Assembly (NCBI GenBank): GCA_900552455.1 | Contig: URZX01000047.1 | Span: forward strand, 1 to 11,839 | Reading direction: 5' to 3' | DNA length: 11,839 bases | DNA from: an uncultured Peptococcaceae bacterium | Lineage (GTDB): Bacteria; Bacillota; Peptococcia; Peptococcales; Peptococcaceae | Position numbers and translations under genes: made by a program | Notes under the pieces: model-generated | What the model was told of the DNA's origin: nothing | The model's database searches: none | What the model saw: the letters and a program-made list of their open reading frames with translations, nothing else | In this document: one piece after another, positions 6,914-11,839 of the stretch | Position numbering within the stretch: position 1 is the stretch's first letter | How the letters are laid out: each line of letters opens with the position of its first letter

Positions 6914-8694
6914 TGCAGACACTCCTTTCCGACCTTCCACTGCGCGCTCTTCTGATAATCTGCCCACATGCGCGCATACACGCCAGACTGAGCCAAAAGC
7001 GACGGATGGTCGCCACGTTCCACGATCTTTCCATCTTTCAGCACAAGAATCTGATCGGCGTGCTGCACCGTCGACAGACGATGAGCGATCATCAGCACCG
7101 TTTTTCCACGCACCAGTGACTCGAACGCTCTCTGTATCTGGTGTTCATTCTCAGGATCAGCAAAAGCCGTTGCTTCATCGAGCACAACGATCGGTGCATC
7201 CTTGAGGATCGCACGAGCGAGTGCGATACGCTGCGCTTCACCACCGGAAAGATACACGCCGCCAGTTCCCACCACGGAATCCAGTCCCTGTGGCAGCTTT
7301 GCGAGAATATCATCGCACTGCGCTGCGTGTGCCGCCTTCAGCACCTCTTCGCGGCTCGCATTCGGTCGCGCCGCTCGAATATTTTCGAGCAGGCTCTTCT
7401 TAAACAGACGTGTATCCTGAAAAACAAACGCCACCTGCTGCATCAGTGCCGCGCTGTCCAGTTTCCGCACATCGACACCACCCACTGAAACGCTCCCAGA
7501 TTCCACATCCCAAAAGCGCGGAATCAGACTCGCTGCCGTTGTTTTTCCGCCGCCAGATGGCCCCACCAGCGCCACCACCTGTCCAGGCTCTACAGAAAAG
7601 CTCACATCGTCCAACGCTGGACGCATAGCACCAGGATAAGTGAACCGCACGTGATCAAAAACCACATTCGCATTTTTTGGCTGCTGAACCTCCGTAGGCT
7701 CAGCAAGCGGAGCTTGGCCCAAAATCTCATCCAGCCGCCCAACCGCTTCGTCCGCTTCCATGACCGCTTCGCTCATATACATGATGCGATTGATCATCGC
7801 ACCACAAGCTGGTGCAAAAAGTGCATAAAAGATAAAATTACTCAGCACTAGCCGCACATCTCCCGCAGAAGCAAAATAGAACGCCGCCGGAATGAGCAGT
7901 GCGAAAGCACCGTTGATGCACGTGAGAAAACACGTCTGTCCCACGCGACAGCTCATCGCGTACTGGCTGGCCAGATCGCTGTAATCCTTGATCGCTGCAT
8001 AAAACGCCTTGAACGAATACACCGTTTGCTGGAACATTTTCACCACCGGGATCCCGCGCACATATTCCACAGCCTCGCCGCTCATGCGCTCGATCTCCTG
8101 CTGATAGCGGTGGAAAAAGCCAGCGTTCTTGCCGCCCATCATGAGCATCATACTCACAAGCGCTAAAACCATCGTCAGCAAACACAGCAGCCCCATCCGC
8201 CAGTCAAACCAGACGAGCATGACAATCGCTGCCAACGGCGTCACCACCGTCGCCGCCAGATCCGGCAGCTTATGCGCCAGCAGATCCTCCGTCAGTCCAG
8301 CATTGTCATCGATCAATTTCCGCAGCCGCCCAGATTGATTGCCCGTGAAAAATCCCAGCGGCAGCGCCAGCACATGCGCCATCGTTTGCTGACGCATCGT
8401 CCGCGCCGTTCGAAAAGCTGCGATGTGTGTACACATCAACGCTGCAAAATAGACAGCGATGCTTCCTACAGCAAACCACACCGCCCACCAGCCCCAGCGC
8501 CCAATCTCGGCAGCTGCGGAAAAATCTGGCCAGTTTGCAAGCAGCGTCCGCGCCACCAGCCAGACGCATACATACGGCACCAGACCCAGCAGCGCCGAAA
8601 CCGCCGAAAGCACACAGCCCAGGATTGTCAGACGTTTGTAATTTCCAGCATAGCGTAAAATTCTGGACAAACTGCTTTCTTTATTTTTTGTCAT
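6910..8694 (-). CDS. ABC transporter permease/ATPase, IrtAB/YbtPQ-like subunit 1
   Basis: A 594-residue half-transporter with about six membrane segments (20-310) and an ATPase domain (about 345-594). Walker A is GPSGGGKTT (378-386), signature LSGGEAQ (482-488), Walker B IVVLDE with E507, and the switch histidine H538. The D-loop region reads ATAFADPENE, and the loop MSGEAVEYVRGIPVVKMFQQ (204-223) is characteristic, as I remember it, of the YbtP/IrtA/IrtB group. Both subunits keep all catalytic residues, so both ATP sites look competent, unlike many heterodimeric multidrug exporters with one degenerate site. The C-termini of the two subunits also match in style (SAQW here, SAAW in the partner). 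The ATG at 8694 has GGAGG eight bases upstream. The gene is 58 bases after the tetR stop and overlaps its partner by four bases. Siderophore or metal-chelate uptake is the best guess; drug or peptide export cannot be excluded. Confidence 0.93.
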   Translation of the reverse strand: MTKNKESSLSRILRYAGNYKRLTILGCVLSAVSALLGLVPYVCVWLVARTLLANWPDFSAAAEIGRWGWWAVWFAVGSIAVYFAALMCTHIAAFRTARTMRQQTMAHVLALPLGFFTGNQSGRLRKLIDDNAGLTEDLLAHKLPDLAATVVTPLAAIVMLVWFDWRMGLLCLLTMVLALVSMMLMMGGKNAGFFHRYQQEIERMSGEAVEYVRGIPVVKMFQQTVYSFKAFYAAIKDYSDLASQYAMSCRVGQTCFLTCINGAFALLIPAAFYFASAGDVRLVLSNFIFYALFAPACGAMINRIMYMSEAVMEADEAVGRLDEILGQAPLAEPTEVQQPKNANVVFDHVRFTYPGAMRPALDDVSFSVEPGQVVALVGPSGGGKTTAASLIPRFWDVESGSVSVGGVDVRKLDSAALMQQVAFVFQDTRLFKKSLLENIRAARPNASREEVLKAAHAAQCDDILAKLPQGLDSVVGTGGVYLSGGEAQRIALARAILKDAPIVVLDEATAFADPENEHQIQRAFESLVRGKTVLMIAHRLSTVQHADQILVLKDGKIVERGDHPSLLAQSGVYARMWADYQKSAQWKVGKECLQ

Positions 8695-8752
8695 CGTTCT
8701 TTCCTCCTCAACTATTTGCATAAGCTAACTCTCGGTTAAAATGAAATGGGCG

Positions 8753-9370
8753 TCATGCGCCCATCAGATGCAGCCAGCCAGCCGTGTAAAAATCTCGCAG
8801 CTGCGCTACATATTTCATCGCCGCTTCGCGCGGCATATCATGCACCACCACTTCGAAGATCGCGCCAAACATCCCGCTGGCAATAATATGGCAGAGTGTC
8901 GGATCAAGCTCCGGCACCCCATGCCCCAAACGTTTCAATACTTCCACATATTGGCAGGTCGACTCCACCTCGATCTCCACCATATCGTGAACAAAATTCT
9001 CGTAGCTCGTTCCCTCGGAACGACAGAGCAAAAGTTTCACCGGCGCGCGATGACTGCAAATATAATCCACCAGCCAATCCACATAATCCGCCGACTCCTT
9101 GCCCATGTGCGCCGGCTGCTCCGTTTCCGGCAAATCTGCGAACGCGATCTGTGTATTCACAAAACGCCCCATGATTTCTGCTGCGTGTGGCTCCACAATG
9201 GCAGCAAAAAGCGCAGCCTTGCTGGAAAAATAACCGTAAAACGCACCGGTCGTCACGCCAGCATTTTTCACGATCTGTCTGAGCGAAGCGCCCTGATAAC
9301 CTTTTTCCAAAAACTCCGTCAGCGCAGCTTCTTTGATACGCTCAAGCGTGAGCGCTGTTTTCTCTTCCAC
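8753..9370 (-). CDS. TetR/AcrR-family repressor of the ABC operon
   Basis: A 205-residue regulator. Residues about 8-55 are the TetR DNA-binding domain: LERIKEAALTEFLEKGYQGA, SLRQIVKNAGVTTGAFYGYF, with the GAFYGYF recognition-helix end. The rest is a helical ligand-binding domain with LLCRSEGTSYENFVHD and LCHIIASGMFGAIFEVVVHD, a layout common in TetR proteins next to efflux or ABC genes. The start is a GTG at 9370 with an AGGGGG ribosome site eight bases upstream; no in-frame ATG is better placed. It is the first gene of a three-gene operon with the two ABC subunits. A perfect palindrome at 9386-9411, between its promoter and start codon, is the likely binding site, so it probably represses itself and the transporter until a ligand (perhaps the transported compound) binds. 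Confidence 0.9.
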   Translation of the reverse strand: MEEKTALTLERIKEAALTEFLEKGYQGASLRQIVKNAGVTTGAFYGYFSSKAALFAAIVEPHAAEIMGRFVNTQIAFADLPETEQPAHMGKESADYVDWLVDYICSHRAPVKLLLCRSEGTSYENFVHDMVEIEVESTCQYVEVLKRLGHGVPELDPTLCHIIASGMFGAIFEVVVHDMPREAAMKYVAQLRDFYTAGWLHLMGA

Positions 9371-9385
9371 ATCGCCCGCCCCCTC

Positions 9386-9411
9386 ATAACAGTGTTATAT
9401 CACACTGTTAT
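9386..9411. promoter_or_regulatory. Palindromic TetR operator
   Basis: ATAACAGTG (9386-9394) and CACTGTTAT (9403-9411) form a perfect inverted repeat with an 8-base AT-rich centre. The site overlaps the last bases of the -10 box and covers the expected transcription start of the TetR-ABC operon, the usual arrangement for a self-regulating TetR repressor. A further GATAACGGTTA at about 9421-9431 resembles a half-site and may be a second contact. Confidence 0.82.
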
Positions 9412-9438
9412 CTTACTGCTAACCGTTATCTTTGTCAA
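9410..9438 (-). promoter_or_regulatory. Promoter of the TetR-ABC operon
   Basis: TTGACA (9433-9438, perfect) and TAAGAT (9410-9415, four of six) stand 17 bases apart on the minus strand. The -10 overlaps the edge of the operator palindrome. No other promoter is evident before the ABC genes, so all three genes are expected on one transcript. Confidence 0.75.
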
Positions 9439-9464
9439 GCAAAAATTACTTTCCGCTAATCTGC

Positions 9465-9500
9465 GCCCACATAAAAAGCGCGTGCGATCGTCGCACGCGC
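9465..9500. repeat. Direct repeat copy B (shared terminator element)
   Basis: The second copy of the element at 5118-5154: GCCCACAT, five A residues, then the same 23-base palindrome. It lies just upstream of the TetR-ABC promoter. With copy A it makes a pair of same-orientation repeats about 4.3 kb apart around the ABC operon. Confidence 0.85.
9473..9500 (-). terminator. Terminator after the antiporter-GPP34 operon
   Basis: A perfect 10-base stem with a 3-base loop, followed by five Ts on the minus strand, begins five bases after the TAA of the GPP34-2 gene. It is the same element as the ABC operon terminator. Confidence 0.88.
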
Positions 9501-9505
9501 CAGCT

Positions 9506-10177
9506 TTACCACGGCAGAAAAACGATCGCCTTGCTCACTTTCCAAAGCTCTTCGAAATGTTTCATCGCCGCAAGCACGGCGGCGTTCTCTTCACGCTGAG
9601 CGGTCTGTGTCAGCGCGTCGCGCATCTGCTCACATTCTGCTGCCGAAAAATGCTCTGCCAGCACGCCCATTTTGTCGAGGAGCAGCGCCAGCGCTGCGGT
9701 GTCGCCGTCAAGCGGCAGTGTCCGGTCGATCAGCGTGGCACGCAGCTCGGCAAATTCTGCCTGCACGGCTTCCTGCTTTGGCAAAAAGAGCGCCTTTTTC
9801 CCATCGCGGCTTCGCGCCAGTCCGCGCAGTTCCAGCGCAGTGCCCACACTTTGCCGCAGCTGCCAGCTCAGCGAATCGTTCGGCAGCTGTAGCAGCAGAA
9901 TATCTTTGACGAACGAGGCCCGCGCGATCTTACCCACGCTCACTGGCCCCTTGCGCCGGATGTAATCATAGAGTGGCGCCAGCGGCGCACAACCTTCAGA
10001 AAGCGGTGCACAGGCGCACACCTTCTTCTTCTCGATGCAAACACAGCCCGAAAGCTCCAGCTCCAGCAGCGCCGCTGCCACGAGCCCAAACATTCCCTTT
10101 TCATCGCGGATATCCACCGACTCGCTCCCTGTCTCTGTGCAGAGAAAAAACCGTTGTGTGAGAGAAATCACCATCAT
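9506..10177 (-). CDS. GPP34/GOLPH3-like protein (copy 2, cysteine-rich)
   Basis: A 223-residue GPP34-family paralogue of the protein at 4393-5043. Shared signposts are the N-terminal ISLTQRFFL, the alanine-rich helix LVAAALLELELSG (32-44), LAPLYDYIRRKGPVS (66-80), LELRGLARS and LLLDKMGVLAEHFS (165-178). The C-terminus is again hydrophobic (KVSKAIVFLPW). In place of the charged hairpin of copy 1 (EIRDKRATTREKLPREL) it has a cysteine cluster: C45 and C47, C54 and C56, then C63, plus C13. This could bind a metal or form disulfides. The ATG at 10177 follows AAAGGAG; a second ATG is adjacent, and the in-frame TTG at 10201 precedes the ribosome site. It begins 20 bases after the antiporter stop, so it is co-transcribed with that gene. 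The family is fairly sure; the function in bacteria is unknown. Confidence 0.8.
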   Translation of the reverse strand: MMVISLTQRFFLCTETGSESVDIRDEKGMFGLVAAALLELELSGCVCIEKKKVCACAPLSEGCAPLAPLYDYIRRKGPVSVGKIARASFVKDILLLQLPNDSLSWQLRQSVGTALELRGLARSRDGKKALFLPKQEAVQAEFAELRATLIDRTLPLDGDTAALALLLDKMGVLAEHFSAAECEQMRDALTQTAQREENAAVLAAMKHFEELWKVSKAIVFLPW

Positions 10178-10197
10178 CTTTCCCACGCTCCTTTCAC

Positions 10198-11673
10198 TCA
10201 ATCGCCTGGATACTGATATTTATGCGGCAGCTTGTCCACCTCGTCGGGATCGAGGCCGAGCTCACGCAGGCGTTTCTGGCGCTCGGCGCGTACGCGCTGC
10301 ACGATCTTTTCGGCATAAGCGCGTTCTTCTTCTGGCGTGCTCAAACCTTTGCGCTGAGCAGCAATTTTCAGCAGACGCGCAATGGTTTCATCGTCCACGC
10401 CTTGACGCACCAGTCGGCGCAGTCTGCGATGGTCGTCAAAAATGAGACGCCAGTCGGCCGGCGTGTGTGCAATGTCTTTCGCCATTTCCACAGGATGTGC
10501 ATCGGCGACGCGATAGGTGAGGCTGCCCAAAAGCGGCATGAGAAATACCGTCACTGCTCCGGCTGCCACGAGTGTCGACGCGGTATCCTGCTGCATGGTG
10601 CCAGATTTTACAGCGACGCTCGTCACAGCAACGATGATCGGCAGCGCTGTTGTGCAGTAGAGGGCAACGGTGACGCGATGGTGCGAGCTCATCGGATTGG
10701 CTTTGCGGTCCAGCGTCATTGCGATGAACACAGGCACAGCGCGGATGAGCAAAAGCAGCACGATGAATGTCACGAGCAGCCCCGGCTTTGCCGCCACAGC
10801 ACCAATGTCGATGCCAGCGCCGCTGACGATAAAGAAAACCGGAATGAGAAAACCGTAGCCAACACCCTCGAGCTTGAGCTCCAGCGTTTTCATCCCTTCC
10901 GGGATCACGTAGCGTAGAATGAATCCAGCGGCAAACGCGCCCATCACGGCGTCCAGATCGAAAAGCTCAGAGAGCGCCACCAGCGCAACGAGCAGGAGCA
11001 CCGTCATGCGCATCATCGTCTGCGACGAAGTGTTGGCGTTGGCTGTGAGAAAATTGTACAATTTATGGCCACGCTTTTTCGCTTTCGCCGGCAGACGCGC
11101 CGCCAGCACGCAGATCAAAAGAAAGATGCCGAGGATGATAAAGGTGGCGATGTGCGAACGCACCGATAAGAGCAACGCCATCGCCAGCACGGGGCCAAGC
11201 TCGCCCCAGGTGCCGTAAGCGATGACCGCATCGCCCACCGGCGTGCCCTCGAGATTGCGCTCCTTGAGGATCGGCATCAGCGTGCCGAGGGCCGTCGTCG
11301 TTAAAACGATGATCGCAGCTGCGCCGTTCATGTCGTGGGCGCTGAAATATGGCACCAGCGTAACGATCACAGCCGCCAGCGCGAGCGTCGCCAGCCATGT
11401 GGCGAGTCCAACCTTGCCCTGATGGCCGGTGAGCTCTTTCGGATCGATCTCGTAGCCAGCCAGCAGAAAGAGAAACGCCAGCCCCAGCTCGCTCAGAAGT
11501 TCGATCGACTGATCCACGTCGATCACCTGTCCCATGTGCGGCCCCATGAGCGCGCCCGCCAACAGAAGCAGCACCGTCTACGGCACAACCTTTCCCGGGA
11601 TCATCTGCGTGACGATCGGGCAAAACGCCGCCACGAGCATGATCATTGTCAGGGAAACCAGATCTACTGTCAT
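10198..11673 (-). CDS. CPA2-type cation/proton antiporter, interrupted by an amber codon
   Basis: The frame from the ATG at 11673 (AAGGAG nine bases upstream) runs 491 codons to a TGA at 10198, but codon 32 is TAG (11578-11580). Before it the frame reads VDLVSLTMIMLVAAFCPIV and IPGKVVP, the normal first membrane helix. After it TVLLLLAGALMGPHMG continues the next helix, so both sides belong to one gene. The protein is a Na+/H+-exchanger-fold membrane protein of about 11-12 segments, with LAFLFLLAGYEIDP, YGTWGELGPVLAMALLL and FAAGFILRYVIPEGM, plus a charged, helical cytoplasmic tail of about 104 residues; there is no TrkA-N domain. A restart at GTG 11574 has no ribosome site and would lose the first helix. 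Either the gene is a recent pseudogene, the TAG is read through, or the base is a sequencing error. It heads the operon with GPP34-2. Confidence 0.85.
11578..11580 (-). other. In-frame TAG (amber) codon in the antiporter gene
   Basis: The codon lies between CCG and ACG on the minus strand, in frame with the well-placed ATG at 11673. One base change from CAG or GAG would give it. None of the ten genes in this window ends with TAG (seven TGA, three TAA), so a non-stop reading is not contradicted locally, though ten genes is a small sample. Confidence 0.9.
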
Positions 11674-11712
11674 GTTATTTTTCTCCTTTTTTGATCGTTA
11701 TCTGATAAGAAT

Positions 11713-11741
11713 ATTTTACCCGACGCGCCGACAATTGCCAA
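11713..11741 (-). promoter_or_regulatory. Promoter of the antiporter-GPP34 operon
   Basis: TTGGCA (11736-11741) and TAAAAT (11713-11718) on the minus strand each match consensus at five of six positions with a 17-base spacer. A short palindrome TTATC-T-GATAA at 11698-11708 lies near the expected start point and could be an operator, though it is too short to be sure. Confidence 0.75.
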
Positions 11742-11760
11742 CACTCTTTGCGCACAAATG

Positions 11761-11783
11761 AAAAAAACGACAGCCGCTTGTCG
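11761..11783 (-). terminator. Weak hairpin terminator of a gene beyond the right edge
   Basis: On the minus strand CGACA pairs with TGTCG across a 6-base loop and is followed by seven Ts. The stem is short. It would end a leftward transcript entering from outside the window; no coding sequence is recognisable in the 55 bases to its right. Confidence 0.45.
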
Positions 11784-11786
11784 ACT

Positions 11787-11839
11787 TGAACCGCCCCCTG
11801 TCAAGTAGATAGGGTAAATAACAAAAATATTGTTTCAAA
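11787..11839. mobile_element. Possible terminal end of another insertion sequence
   Basis: The plus-strand sequence beginning TGAACCGCCCCCTGTCAAGT starts with TG and has the TGAACxGxCCCC pattern seen at IS3-family termini; the AT-rich DNA after it differs in composition from the genes to the left. The element would extend right out of the window. No transposase or second end is visible, so this is recognition from memory only. Its first 20 bases also form a small CTTGA/TCAAG inverted repeat with the preceding base. Confidence 0.3.

Noticed and set aside
8741..9892. Plus-strand frame of 383 codons
   Set aside because: It runs through the TetR operator and promoter and the terminator, opposite two recognisable genes.
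11063..11623. Overlapping minus-strand frame (186 codons) at the antiporter N-terminus
   Set aside because: It is a different frame without membrane segments or domain character; the antiporter frame continues in its own phase on both sides of the TAG.
1..11839. tRNA, rRNA, riboswitch or CRISPR array
   Set aside because: No cloverleaf-like element, conserved rRNA stretch, aptamer-like leader or regularly spaced repeat was seen; the only repeats are the two terminator copies.

Overview
The window is a gene-dense piece of bacterial DNA. Every gene I can support lies on the minus strand and is read right to left. Strong AAGGAG-type ribosome binding sites about 8 bases before nearly every start, TTGACA/TATAAT-type promoters, stem-plus-U-tract terminators, a CsoR copper operator and moderately high GC all point to a Bacillota organism. 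A Clostridia (Oscillospiraceae-like) or Negativicutes host is my guess; the window has no 16S or other lineage marker.

Layout from right to left (direction of transcription). (1) 11741-9473: a two-gene operon with a CPA2-type cation/proton antiporter (10198-11673), broken by an in-frame TAG at codon 32, followed 20 bases later by a GPP34/GOLPH3-like protein (GPP34-2, 9506-10177). (2) 9438-5126: a TetR-family repressor (8753-9370) with a perfect palindromic operator at its own promoter, followed by the two halves of a heterodimeric ABC transporter (6910-8694 and 5162-6913, stop/start overlap ATGA). Its subunits resemble the IrtAB/YbtPQ type, a siderophore-linked group with exporter fold. (3) 5115-3990: a second GPP34-like gene (GPP34-1, 4393-5043) behind a perfect-consensus promoter, then a CsoR-family Cu(I)-type sensor (4052-4327) with its own promoter and terminator. 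(4) 3988-1999: a CPC-type metal P1B-ATPase (2046-3920) whose promoter carries a CsoR-type operator between the -35 and -10. (5) 1983-720: a stand-alone DUF362 protein with two 4Fe-4S motifs (773-1906). (6) 689-1: a second, DhaS-like TetR regulator (75-629). Both window edges carry sequences resembling terminal inverted repeats of IS3-type insertion sequences.

Metal handling is the clearest theme: the CsoR sensor, its operator and the ATPase form one efflux circuit, and the TetR-controlled ABC pair may move a metal-chelate or a toxic compound. The ABC operon is bracketed by two nearly identical ~36-base direct repeats that double as terminators, and by the two GPP34 paralogues. One GPP34 copy carries a CxC/CxC cysteine cluster absent from the other. 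The points most worth a second look are the amber codon in the antiporter, the cysteine-bearing GPP34 protein, the ATPase whose membrane motif (HNAGS) is neither the classical copper nor the classical zinc type, and the repeat-bracketed cassette.
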